Assembly: GCF_963259705.1 (NCBI RefSeq)
Contig: NC_081848.1
Coordinates: 53,715,408-53,779,407 of the forward strand
Direction: 5' to 3'
Length of the DNA: 64,000 nucleotides
DNA from: Myotis daubentonii
Lineage: Eukaryota > Chordata > Mammalia > Chiroptera > Vespertilionidae
The notes under the pieces are model-generated. The model did no database searches. It was not told the DNA's origin and worked only from the letters and a program-made list of their open reading frames with translations. Below are positions 1 to 10,075 of the stretch, piece after piece. Every line of letters starts with the position of its first letter. Within the stretch, counting starts at the first letter, position 1. The translations under genes and the position numbers were made by a program.

Positions 1-769
1 GTGGAACCAAGGATTCGCTTTACAGAGCAATCCCATGGGAGTTTCATGCCCAGTTGTAGGAATTCACCTACGGTAATTACAATTTTTACTGTTCACTGCA
101 GGTGGCCCCATGGGCTGGACATGCCTCATGTGACCAACAGGAAAGGAAATAACATAAAACAAGGTCAACCCCCAATGCACATTCCCCAGTGGCCTCAGCA
201 CCTGATGAAACTATACATTCTTCTTCTAGGTCTCAGCCAAGTAAGATGTCTTCCTAGCGCTCATTGGATACCAATGGAGTCTCCCCAGTTTTCTGATAGA
301 GCTTTAGAAACATACACATCTGGTACAATGCTCAACCAGGCTGTATTTCCTGGGCTTTCTGGATTCTGCATCAGCCTGGATGAACTACTCTTAGCAGGGC
401 TTCATTATGCAGCAATCCCTATGTCATCAGTCCTCCAAATTAAATCAACCCCAAGAAACTAGCAGAGCAAATCTGTCTTCCCAATACCAGTCAGGCGTAG
501 GCCTATACAATTTGCAGGCGCAGTGTCCGCCATCCCTATGTCAACCCCTGTGCCAGTGGGCTGAAAGCCACCAGCAAGCGGGGTCTGTAGTTACCCCTGT
601 TGCCAGGGCTCAGTGTTGCCATGGATGCCCATCTGGGAGCTCTTGATGGGAAATTGGAAGTGAGCTGAGACCAGATTGGAGCTGAGAAAAACAGATCATG
701 ACATCTGCAGAGTCTGGTTGTGAGGAGTGTGCCATACTGGGAAGGACGCAGCTCTGCAGTCAAGAGAGC
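1..769. other. Intergenic sequence, nothing recognised
   Basis: No repeat family, RNA gene or exon is recognisable here. A 153-codon frame open from the window edge (GTG first codon, to 462) has no domain, no compositional bias typical of a protein and no splice or polyadenylation context, so I treat it as chance. Confidence 0.5.
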
Positions 770-880
770 TGTGTTCAAATCTTGGCTGCTCTTAACCCGG
801 GTAACTTGGACAAGTCTTTTCATCACTACACACTTCAGTGTTACTTATCTGTGACATGGGAATAGTTATTTCTGCCCTAA
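770..880 (+). mobile_element. MIR SINE fragment
   Basis: The order of motifs matches the tRNA-derived and core part of MIR: a 'gtgttcaaatcttggctgct' segment, then 'taacttggacaagtc', then a degraded 'ttatctgtgacatggg'. The copy is highly diverged, as expected for a Mesozoic SINE. No target duplication is visible. Confidence 0.6.
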
Positions 881-1257
881 TGACGCCCACAGTTGCTTTG
901 GGCATCCGATAAGATAGTGGCCTGATGCTAAGATTATGTGGGAGGCACCTCTTGGCCTTGAGCTTGAGTCTTCCAAAAGAAGGGTTGTAGACAATCAGCT
1001 GACATTATAGAGAAGAGCAGGGAGGGGATGCCCGGGGAGTGGGGCATCCGTGTCCAGAGAGAGTCTGTCCTGATAGCAGTTGAGATTTGCAAAGATGGAA
1101 CCCTTGGGCTGAGTATAAGACCAGATTGTGGAGAGGAAATTGACAAAAATTACAACTGACAGGTCACAGATTTAAACATTTATTGACTCCAGCTAACTAT
1201 GCATACTTATTCCAGTGCTACATACACTGACTTTGATCTCACACACACACTCTCTCA

Positions 1258-1380
1258 AGATGTCACAAATGCTTGGATGTTACACACACTCAGCCCGTTA
1301 CACAAACACACCCATGCAGATGTTACACATAATTTCTCAGATGTCACCTACACTCATTCAGATGTTACAGACACTCAATC
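1258..1380 (+). repeat. 21-bp minisatellite, degenerate
   Basis: Three adjacent 21-bp units at 1318-1338, 1339-1359 and 1360-1380 all begin AGATGT(T/C)AC. More degenerate units extend back to about 1258. In one frame the units translate as a seven-residue repeat (DVTHNFS, DVTYTHS, DVTDTQS), which follows from 21 being a multiple of three and is not evidence for a protein. Confidence 0.75.
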
Positions 1381-1551
1381 ACACACTTGATCTGTTTGGC
1401 TTCACACTGTCCCTGGTATTATTTGGTTACATGAGACGGAGCCCATTCAAACCAACTTAGGCAAAAAGAGAATTTATTGGGAAGATTAGCTGGATCACAG
1501 AACTCAGCCAGGTCTCCCAGGGTATCAGGAGCCAGGGTGTGACTTTCCCTC

Positions 1552-1576
1552 TTTTTTTTTTTTTTTTTTTTTTTTT
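1552..1576. repeat. Poly-T tract
   Basis: Twenty-five uninterrupted T. It could be the reversed tail of a lost retroelement, but the sequence on the right matches no SINE or LINE that I recognise. Confidence 0.9.
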
Positions 1577-2366
1577 GCAGGAGAAGAGTGCAGCCTAGGC
1601 TCTGCTCTCCACCTCTCTCTGAGGGCAAGGTTCATTCTGTTTCTCCTCTGGCCAGTTTTATTTTCTCTGCTTGCATTCAAGTCATCACAGCCATCCCTAC
1701 ATATTAACCCAACTTTTATTTATTTTTTAAAATATCATGATACAGTTCATTTGTCTCTGTGCTGGAAGCTAAGCATGGGCCCCACCCACCTTTAAAATTT
1801 TTAATGTAAACTTCATGTGTTTTTCTTCATAAGGCAAAACTGGAAAACATATAGAAAATAGGTTAAGAGAAAAATTACCTATTATTACACTCACCAATAA
1901 TGTCCAAGCAAATTTTACTTATTTCTTTTCTTATATTTGTTTCTGTGTGGTTATTCTTACAGTTATAGTGATATAAAATAGTATAATGTGTAAGTAACAC
2001 TTTTATGTCTTCTGCAGAAATGTGGTTGAGATATCTTCCTTTAAGCACATACTCCCAGGTAAGCCAATCAAGGCTCCGGTGCCTTGAGATGGGCCCTTGT
2101 CCACCTTGGTCTCAGTGAAGGACACAGGGATCTTTAGGCATCTTAGATAAATTGTACTTGACCGGGTTGGGGACCACTGACTCAGGCATCTTCCTTAATT
2201 CTCACGGACGGACACACCTCCATGCCCAGGAATCTTATGGGCCCTCATCCCCACAATATTTCTGTTTTGAGCCATTCCTGGCTTTTTAATCAGGAGACCA
2301 GGGGTGAACTTCAGGTTCTTAGGAAATGTTTCATACTGTATACCACATTTAGTAGATTTGCACTTC
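1577..2366. other. AT-rich intergenic sequence
   Basis: Nothing gene-like is visible. The stretch near 1720-2020 is AT-rich and may be an eroded LINE, but I cannot assign it. Confidence 0.4.
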
Positions 2367-2391
2367 TTTTTTTTTTTTTTTTTTTTTTTTT
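2367..2391. repeat. Poly-T tract
   Basis: Twenty-five consecutive T. It lies inside a 129-codon frame (2222-2611), which therefore contains a poly-phenylalanine run and is an artefact. A shorter T run follows at 2597-2609. Confidence 0.9.
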
Positions 2392-2904
2392 GAGGATAGA
2401 CTCCACAGCTTTCATGACATTCTTAAAGGTAGTGATGATCCTGGAAGATCATCACGACCTTAAGAGTCCCTTGTTCATCATCAATGGCAGAGACCATCCT
2501 AGCCTGCAGAAGCTTCTGCTCATCTGGTTTCTAGCCCAGCCCAGCCAGGGAGAACAACCAGCAAAAGAAACCAGTTTATCCCTTCTTCCTCTAGGTTTTT
2601 TTTTTTTTTAACTTTTGTTTTCATTTTTTGAGGTCTGATACACATTATTCCAAAGTGTTAAAAGGGGTGAGAACCTTCCCACACAGAAGAAAATAGAATT
2701 GGTATGCAAAGTAGCCCAGTCTTGAATAATTAATCCTGATTTGCATGCTCAGATGAGCCTGAGAGCTGTCCTGGAAGCCAGGAGGGAATTCACATGCAGA
2801 AAAGTGGAGGGGTGGGGTGCTCAGTGAGGGTGATTTAGCTTCTCTATGGCCTCCACTGTCTCTCTCAAGTCCATTCTATGGGCTATTGAGCTGTGAAATC
2901 CCTG

Positions 2905-3150
2905 GATGATGGGGAATTGAAGCTCAGGGAGGGGAAGTGTCTTGCCCAAACTCACACAGCAGGTTAATGACAGGAAATATCACATAGTGGTTAAAAGCAG
3001 GGGCTCAGGGATTCTTGGACCACAAGATTCTAATCCCATCATATATTGGTTCTGTAGCCTTGGCAAGCTACTTAACCTCTCTAAACCTCAGTTTCTTCAT
3101 CTGCAAAATGGGGCTAAATAATAGTATCCACTTTACACAGTTGGTATAAG
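2905..3150 (+). mobile_element. Two abutting MIR SINE fragments
   Basis: Positions 2905-2972 match the reverse complement of the MIR tRNA-related region ('cttgcccaaactcacacagc'). From about 2975 a MIR copy runs on the plus strand, starting at 'cacatagtggttaaaagcag' and continuing through 'cttaacctctctaaacctca' to about 3150. The plus copy is one of the clearer MIRs in the window. Confidence 0.75.
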
Positions 3151-3225
3151 CATTCATTTTAGTGTGCCTGATGTTTATAAGCAGGGTAGAAATGGTGATT
3201 ACTCTTGTTGTGTACCTTAAAAAAG

Positions 3226-3263
3226 TCCTCCTCCTCCTCCTCCTCTACTTCCTCTTCCTCATC
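3226..3263. repeat. (TCC)n-rich tract
   Basis: Short TCC/TTCC microsatellite of about 38 bp, slightly interrupted. Confidence 0.8.
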
Positions 3264-4244
3264 TTTAATAGTGAGACTGTTCTTAAAATCCAGATTTCCT
3301 TATTAGCACAATTTATGTTCATCAAAGCAGTGTGGGGCTTTGGTGAGCCTTAGTGCCTCCCCCCTGGGATACTATTTCCAGGTAACAACAACAGCATAAT
3401 AGTAATAATAATACCATATACTCAGTGGGCATTTCCTCCAGGTACTCTGTTAAGCATTTAATAGATCTTTAGGCCTCTTGGCTTAATGATTCACAAAGGT
3501 CCTGGGCCCCAATGTTGAGGATGAAGAGGAGGTGCTGTCTGGTGGGATGGGGTCTTCTCAAAGAGTCTGACCAGTGGAGGCTCCAGCCTGACTAGAGCAC
3601 ATGCCCCCCTTCAGTCCCAGTCAGAGAGGGCCAGTCAGATCATAGCAGGGCTCACGCAGGTCTGGTTGACTCATGGTCTGTAAGTCTGAGACCCACTGAT
3701 GCTCATGGAGGAGAATGGAAACCATCAACAGACCCCAGGTATGCATCCTGAGGAAGAGCCTGTGGCCTCGCTGCTGCCACCCTCATAATAGAAAGGGGGT
3801 CCCACGGAGGATGGGCCTGTGTTGGACCAGTTGGTAGAACTTACAGAGAGACAGATTTCAACTCTAGTTCTGTAGAACAAGAACTCTCTATAATGTATCT
3901 CATTGAAAAGAATTCACAGCTATTGAGAACTTTTAAATATATGCCTCTGGCAAGTTGCAAAGAAGTTAGACAAGATGATGCTTGAGGTCCATAGGTCCAT
4001 GGGAGTCTCTGTTCTAAGCCCCTAGGCTGGGTGATGAGGCTCTCTGGACATCAGGAGGCACAGAACTAGGTCTTCTCCCAACACTCTTGAAGACTCTGGA
4101 GACCCCAGCCATGGAGCTAGGTGCCCCTGTGATAAGATACAGTCAACCCTCTTTTCTGTACCATGAACCCCAAACTGGAAGGAACTTCCCAGATAGGATA
4201 GGTTTAGCATTTGGGGGGGCATGAGGAACTTAGAGGTAGCATAG
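3264..4244. other. Intergenic; weak MIR trace only
   Basis: A weak reverse-strand MIR 3' trace lies at 3395-3480 (timid match to 'actcagtgggcatttcctcc' and 'gttaagcatttaatag'). The rest holds nothing that I recognise. Confidence 0.4.
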
Positions 4245-4445
4245 GTAAGGTAAAAAAAACACTGGACTTAGGGTCAGACAGCCTGTGTCTAAATCCCGGC
4301 ACTTCTGCTCATAGCTCTGTGACTTTGGGCAACTTGCTAAACCTCTCTGTACCTCTGATTTCTTGGGGCCATGTTATCCACTTGCTGCATCATACAGAGT
4401 AGAGATGATGCTTGCACAGTGCCTGGCACAGCATAGGTGAATTCT
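4245..4445 (+). mobile_element. MIR SINE
   Basis: Matches MIR nearly end to end: 'cttagggtcagacagcctg' head, 'ctctgtgactttgggcaact' core and 'agtgcctggcacagcatagg' tail. Confidence 0.8.
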
Positions 4446-4884
4446 ATAATGTGCCTTACGTACACTGCACATTACAGATGTACATATTTACAAGGTGGTT
4501 GTGCAGAACAAGTAAGAGAGCACACAGGAAAGTATACATGTAATTGTCCTTTCCCCAAACCTATTTGGAGTATCAAGGGGAGGGCTGCATCCTCTGATGC
4601 ATCACTTTACGAACTCTAACATCTTTCTTCAAGTTTTACCTTCAGAAATGCCTATTTCTGCTGATTCTGATGGGGAGACCTGCCCAGAACTGGGACACTG
4701 ACAGAGGATCTGGAAAAATGCAAAGGGAAGAGAGTTAATTAGTGATGACACTACCAGCTGATTGAAAAATTGTAAGCATCTGCCATAAGACCTCAGGTTT
4801 CTGGAACCCTGGGACAATTTGTTCTTCTAAAAGAAGATGTAGAAGTAGAAAGAGTGAAAAACAAAAGAAGTGTCCTTGCCCTAT

Positions 4885-5040
4885 ACTACCCAAAGCCTCT
4901 GTTTTGGTTTCCTCATCTCTGACGTGGGGGTAATAAATTCTGCTTCTCAGGATTTTGACAAGGATTCTGTGAGATGACTGGTGGAAATATCTAGCCCAAG
5001 GCCTTGTTGGCACTCAGTACTAGTATAGGCTTGTGAATAT
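4885..5040 (+). mobile_element. MIR SINE, 3' part
   Basis: Contains the MIR 3' core in order: 'ttggtttcctcatctctgac', a degraded AATAAT block, 'gattctgtgagatgactgg' and 'ggcactcagtactagta'. The tRNA-like head is not recognisable. Confidence 0.6.
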
Positions 5041-6185
5041 GAACCTGATAGTTGAACTTTCTGGCTAGCCAGAGATGAAGCCTCTAAACTTCAAATCTTT
5101 AAAAAAGTATTTTGCTGCAGATCTTTATACCTTATTTTACCAGAGGAAACGGAGTATGATTTAACCTTCTCTTAGCGTCTCTAGTCATCATTATGAACAC
5201 CAAGCTCTGCCCAGAGAGGCTCTGGGGAAGGTGGGTAGGGCGTTGTACCTACATGATAAATGGCCCCAGAACAAACTTCTTCCTCCTCACTTCTGGTGAT
5301 ATATCTGGGAATAGTAGCATTCTCTACAAATTGAACTAGTTACCTCTTCTCTTCTCTAGGCTGGAGAAAGAACATCCAAGAATTTTGTGAGTAAAACGAG
5401 TTTCCAAATGCCTGAAGGGCGCCCTGTGAATCAAGTGCGTGGGTGTGTGACAGTGCTTTTGGCTGGCTCCCATCTTGATTGTTTCCCCTCTTGTACCTGG
5501 ACGTGCTCTGGACACACATAGTATAGCTATGACCTACCCTCCAACTGGAAAACAAATTGTGGAATGTTCCACTGCTTTCTGATGTTGTCTGAGAGCAATG
5601 CTGACTCCTTAATTTAAAAAATACTAAAATCAGGGCTTATTCTTTTGTGCTCATGCATGTGTGCACAATTGTATACGGCTGAGATAGAGCTAGATTCAGA
5701 AGTTACTGTAGTTTGGTTGATTTCTCTATATCTGGCACTCTTAACTTAAAAGAGAAGGTTGTTTAGAAATCCCTGACTAGCGAATTCTTATGCTACTAAT
5801 AACCTTGTGCTCAAAAATCAGAGGGTAAATTTATCTTCCATTAGCCTCTGGGAAGTTCTGTGCTTCTGTAAATAAGAACCTCAGGCAATCACGGCTACAT
5901 GAAAGCTTGATTTGCTGCCCCGAACCTTCCAAAGTCATGGCCCTTGCTCTCCACTTGCATCCTTTACACCCTGAGGGGCCGTGTCTGGTTTTGAGATTGT
6001 ATTTCCTGCCAGGGGGTGCTATGCTTCTTACACATTGGGGTCTGGGTATCCAAAGGTGCATGCACCCATGTGTTGCTCAAAGGACTCACACAGGCACCCA
6101 CATGGACCCTACACAAAATATATCTGCCACGTGCACGATATATGCCTTCACACAAAGGCCCCTACCTGCATTTTCTTCACCTGGC
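5041..6185. other. Intergenic sequence, nothing recognised
   Basis: No repeat or coding signal found. Several overlapping 60-100 codon frames at 5830-6260 lie on both strands of the same sequence and show no domain. Confidence 0.45.
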
Positions 6186-6189
6186 TCCC

Positions 6190-6485
6190 TTGCTTTGCTG
6201 GCTAACTCCTCCTGATGTTCAGGCCTCAGCTTACATTGCACTTCTTTGGAGAAATCTTTGCTAATTTCTCTTAATCTATGTTCTATGTCCCTTTAATGCA
6301 CACCAAAAATACTCCTTTTCCCATTTTAGCACTTGTATATTCTACTGTGATTGAATATTAATTAATATATAGAGTCTCCCACCAGACATTAGTTCCCTGA
6401 GTAGAGATGCTTTTAAAGATTTTATAACCATTGTAACTTCACATCATCTACTACATAATAGGTGCTCAATAAATATTATTGAATG
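6190..6485 (+). mobile_element. L2 LINE 3' end
   Basis: The final stretch 'ataataggtgctcaataaat' followed by 'attattgaatgg' is the L2 3' terminus. The preceding 230 bp carry degraded L2 segments, including a 'ttagttccctgagtagagat' block in the expected position. Confidence 0.7.
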
Positions 6486-6619
6486 GATACAAGAAATAGT
6501 CATGCAAATTCAAACAAACCCATGAAGTCACTCACATATACATATTATCAGAGATATAAATGTATGCACAAATATGATATATGCAGAGATGTGAGCTTAT
6601 GCACTGTTACCCCATCATG

Positions 6620-6635
6620 CCCCCCCCCCCCCCCC
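6620..6635. repeat. Poly-C tract (16 C)
   Basis: Uninterrupted homopolymer of 16 C, prone to length error in sequencing. Confidence 0.9.
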
Positions 6636-6734
6636 AGATCCATGTGCACTAGGCAGACACACATTCCCTCAGGCACAGAGATGCAAACATAAAATCAGGC
6701 CCACCCGGGTGCTATCATACACATACCCACAAGA

Positions 6735-6738
<4 letters not shown>

Positions 6739-6774
<36 letters not shown>
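6739..6774. repeat. (CA)18 microsatellite
   Basis: Eighteen perfect CA units. It lies just left of the repeat-free candidate regulatory block. Confidence 0.95.
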
Positions 6775-6775
<1 letters not shown>

Positions 6776-6799
6776 CTCAAGGTAGATATTTTCCTTGCA

Positions 6800-7665
6800 C
6801 TTGTACTGACAACGTGTGCATGCAAATTGGATTTTCAGACCCTTCTAATCCTTTGTTGACATTTATTAAGACAAAACAGAAGTGAGCAGACAGAGCCTTT
6901 TGGCTGTGCGGATGCGTTTTTGCTGCGATGTAATGTCGGAAACTGTTGATGCAGAATTAATGCTCATTTTTACGAGTTTATCTTATGTCATAGAGTTGAA
7001 AAAAACCTCGGTGTAAATATTCATCATATGGCTTAATTGGTTTGATGTACCGTAGCAACAAGCACAGCGCCAGACACTTGCTATGGAGGCCTCCGCGTTG
7101 TTTCAAAGTCTTTATTATTATGACAGCAAAGTCTTGTTCATTAAAGTTTCACAATCCATTTTCATTAGGTTGAAGCTTAGTCTGTAAATGAACAGTTGCT
7201 CTGAAAAAATCAAGCCCTCACAGTTCTCGCTGGGGAGGCAGCGCGTCTGTATTAATTATCAGGACGCTGGTGTCGATCGACGATGTTAATTGCACTGATG
7301 GCTCGTTATTTGGGGAATTGCCATGCATTTCATGCAGGGATAATAAAAATGAATTTTTAAACAAAGAGACTTAAAATAATATCGAATCTGCAGAGAATAC
7401 CAACATCAAAGGCTTATCTCAAAGCTTTGAATTTTATCTTTGTGGTCCAAAATGTTAAAGAGGCGCCCGCAATGCAGTTGGTGCCAGTTTGCAGTGAAGG
7501 AAAACAAAACAAGAGTTAATTAACTGTTATTACAAACCTTTTCAACTTTAATTTGACTTTCAAATATTAGCATTTATCTATGAACTGTGCTTCTGGGTTT
7601 GACAAATTAGTTTTCACAGAACAAGTTTAATTAGGCGTCATTGTGCTTTTATGTCAGTTTTCAGA
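6800..7665. promoter_or_regulatory. Candidate conserved enhancer block 1
   Basis: About 865 bp with no interspersed repeat and a sequence style unlike its neighbours. It is AT-rich with homeodomain-like TAAT cores (ATTAATTATC at 7251; palindrome GTTAATTAAC at 7515-7524; TTAATTGCA near 7286). It retains many CpGs in an otherwise CpG-poor window, including the 10-bp palindrome GTCGATCGAC at 7272-7281. TCF/LEF-like sites occur at 7403-7411 (ACATCAAAG) and as an inverted pair TCAAAGCTTTGA at 7419-7430. Near 7323 there is an ATGCAT-type POU-like motif. This texture is typical of deeply conserved developmental enhancers, but conservation itself cannot be seen in one sequence. No coding frame spans it. 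The target gene is unknown. Confidence 0.5.
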
Positions 7666-8049
7666 GCTCCAGACAATGAATGGATTAACTTATTAAAAGT
7701 CATCTGTTTAAAAGACTTTGTCAAATGGCAAATGGGTGGGCAAAGTAGCTTGGCTTTGCAAGGAGATGGGGAAAATGATATCGCTGGTTGGGTGTCATGG
7801 GGGTTATAGATCAGAAGACAAGAGGATTGGCATCCCTTCCAGCTGAAGCCTGCTTTGGGGGCACCCCCACCTCTTTGCCCCTTCAGGGATCTGGGCCCAA
7901 CACAGTGCCTAGAAAACCGAGTTGAAGGCACCATCTCTGTTGTAGAGAAGGGAAATGACAGAGAGAAAGTACTTACTATAGCATTAAGGGCTGTTCACAT
8001 GGCAATCTGCACTTGACTATGTATTATATTCCGTGATTCTCTAATTCCA
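7666..8049. other. Intergenic sequence
   Basis: No recognisable feature. A 98-codon minus-strand frame (7638-7934) has no domain and is treated as chance. Confidence 0.45.
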
Positions 8050-8236
8050 AGGTCCACAAACTTTTCCTGTGAAGGCCTTACCATTCAGTCAATGTCACAA
8101 CTGCTCAACTCTGCCATTGTAGTGTGAAAACAATCCTAGGAAGCAGTGGGAATTGCAGAGTTGCAATAAAATTTTATTTACCAAAACAGGTTGGGGGCCA
8201 TCCTTGTCCTAGGGTCCTGGTTTGCTGACCTTGCTC
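8050..8236 (-). mobile_element. Ancient hAT-Charlie MITE (MER3/MER20-like)
   Basis: Starts with 'ggtccacaaacttttcctgt', contains 'caactgctcaactctgcc' and 'ataaaattttatttacca', and ends with 'tggtttgctgacc'. This matches the well-known old eutherian hAT MITE with CAGTGGTC(G)GCAAAC-type ends. It is strongly diverged and I am unsure of the exact subfamily and strand. Confidence 0.7.
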
Positions 8237-8437
8237 TAGTAAATGCCACATGTGGATCTGGTCATGCCAATCAGAATACATTCAACCAAAAGGAGACTTC
8301 TCCACCAATTTTCTCCTAAGAAGGACCCATGAGTTCTCATTCATCAGGCATGTTTCTGACTTTCGTCTAAGGCAATAGGCATTGCTAGATAAATATACAG
8401 ACCATTAAATAGACAGATCACTTTTAAAAAAGGTGTC

Positions 8438-8667
8438 CTGGCCCTGGCAGGTGGTTAGAGCATTGGCCCACACACCAAAGTGTCATGGGTTTTATTCCTA
8501 GTCAAGGGCACATACCTGGGTTGCAGGTTCATTCCTGGCCCTGGTCGGAGCATGTGCAGCAGGCAATCAATTGATGTGTCTCTCTCACATCAATGTTTTT
8601 CTCTCTTTTTATCTCCCTTCCTCCTTCCTCCCTTCCACTCTCTCTAAAAATCAATGAAAACAACAAC
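8438..8667 (+). mobile_element. Ves SINE
   Basis: tRNA-derived SINE of vesper bats: head 'tggccctggcaggtggttag', A/B-box-like segments, the region 'catcaatgtttttctctctt', then a pyrimidine-rich body ending in an AAC/A-rich tail. It is flanked by a 12-bp perfect duplication, AAAAAAGGTGTC, at 8426-8437 and 8668-8679. The head is more diverged than in the copy at 24.4 kb. Confidence 0.93.
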
Positions 8668-8679
8668 AAAAAAGGTGTC

Positions 8680-9389
8680 TTGACCTTGAGGAGGTCACAT
8701 TCTAACAGTGAAGTTCTTTCTTTGGAATTGCTATTAGAGTGCTAGAATTTATTTATTTTGGCATGTTGAATTAGATGGCTAATCTATCAGAGAAAGGGTT
8801 TTTATGAAGTTGGGTCCAGGATTAACTTACAAATGCATCTATGGAAGGAAGCCATTTCTTATTACTGTCTTTGCTGATCTTTCTAATCACCCTGCAAAGC
8901 AGACCATCGGAGAGAAAGACACGTAATTTGCTTAGAAACAAGGGAGCAGCCACTAAAGTCAGTGGGAATATCTATAAGGACAGCATTAGTAGGAATATCT
9001 ATAAGGACAGTTCAGTGTTGGGCAATGGGGGTTCTGCCCTTGGAGAGTTCATAGTCTACAGAGGAGACAGATCTATTAAACTGCTATAATTGAGGATTTG
9101 CAAAATACTGTGAAAACTCAGGAGAAGAAGAAAGCAATGGTATCTGTCTGGGAAACCTATAAATAAGTATCTTTAAGATGATTTGAAGAATGAATAGGAG
9201 TTTTCCAGGCAGAGAAAAAAGGGTAAAATGCATACCAAGTAGAGGGAATAGCAGTTGCAACACTCAAGGCATTAAAGATCACTTTTAATGAGGCTGAAGC
9301 ATGGGAGTGTGAGGGAAGGCGTGCATTTGCTCCTTGAACACAACTGAAGAGCTTCATGCTCACTGTTCTTACTCCAGAAACGATCTTCC
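8680..9389. other. Intergenic; faint ancient repeat
   Basis: Nothing gene-like. At 8960-9005 the phrase 'aatatctataaggacag' occurs twice, a short direct repeat. Positions 9150-9300 resemble an old dispersed repeat also seen near 29, 42 and 46 kb ('ttttccaggcagagaaaaaa'). Confidence 0.4.
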
Positions 9390-9477
9390 CACCGATATCC
9401 ACATGGCTTGTTCCCTTGATTCCGGTAGCTCTCTCCTTAAATAGCATATCCTCAAAGAGGCCTTCCTTGAGCACTAT

Positions 9478-9615
9478 CTTCCTTCTTTCTTTCCTTCCTT
9501 CCTTCCTTCCTCCCTCCCTTCCTTCCTTCCTTCCTCCATCCCTTCCTTCCTTCCTTCCTTCCTTCCTTCCTTCCTTCCTTCCTTCCTTCCTTCCTTCCTT
9601 CCTTCCTTCCTTCCT
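9478..9615. repeat. (TTCC)n microsatellite at a SINE tail
   Basis: About 138 bp of TTCC repeats with a few CTCC and CATCC variants. It lies exactly between the left target duplication and the body of the reversed Ves SINE, so on the SINE strand it is a (GGAA)n-expanded 3' tail. Strong purine/pyrimidine strand asymmetry. Confidence 0.92.
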
Positions 9616-9828
9616 ATTTTTTAAAAATATTTTATTGCTTTCAGAGAAACAGAGAGGGAGAGAAAGATAGAAACATCAATGATGAGAGAGAATTATTGAT
9701 CAGTTGCCTCCTGCATGCCCCACACTGGGGATCGAGTCTGCAACCTGGGCATGGGCCCTGACGAGGAATCAAACTTTGATCACCTTGTTCATAGGTTGAT
9801 GCTCAACCACTGAGCCAGGCTGACCAGG
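9616..9828 (-). mobile_element. Ves SINE inserted in L2
   Basis: Reverse-strand Ves: 'atattttattgctttcagag', 'agaaacatcaatgatgagag', 'gatcagttgcctcctgcatg', ending in 'accactgagccaggctgacc'. A perfect 12-bp duplication CTTGAGCACTAT at 9466-9477 and 9829-9840 flanks the SINE together with its TTCC tract, showing that one insertion brought in both the body and the tail. Confidence 0.95.
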
Positions 9829-10075
9829 CTTGAGCACTATATTTAAAACAGCATCCCTCACTTTGTCTCCCTGTCCCTTTGCCATGCCTCATTTTTTTCT
9901 TAGCACATGCATCATGTGGTGTGTTATATATTTAATTCATATTTTGTTTGTGACTCCCAACTAGAGTGTAAGTCCCATGAAGGCAGGGGCTTAGTCTTTG
10001 GTGACTTCTGTAGTACACTCAGCATCAGGCATAGAATCTGCACAGAATAGGTGCTCACTAACTCATCAGGTATCT

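Larger units (their letters stand above)
9390..10075 (+). mobile_element. L2 LINE split by a Ves SINE
   Basis: L2 sequence runs to 9477, is interrupted by a SINE, and resumes at 9829 ('aactagagtgtaagtcccat', then 'aataggtgctcactaactc' near 10055). The piece after the insertion matches the 3' end of L2 on the plus strand. Confidence 0.7.

Noticed and set aside
2155..2185. hAT-like end 'gggttggggaccactg'
   Set aside because: Reverse complement begins CAGTGGTCCCCAACCC like an old hAT end, but no second end or interior could be found upstream.
2222..2611. 129-codon open frame
   Set aside because: Contains a poly-phenylalanine run from the poly-T tract; no domain.
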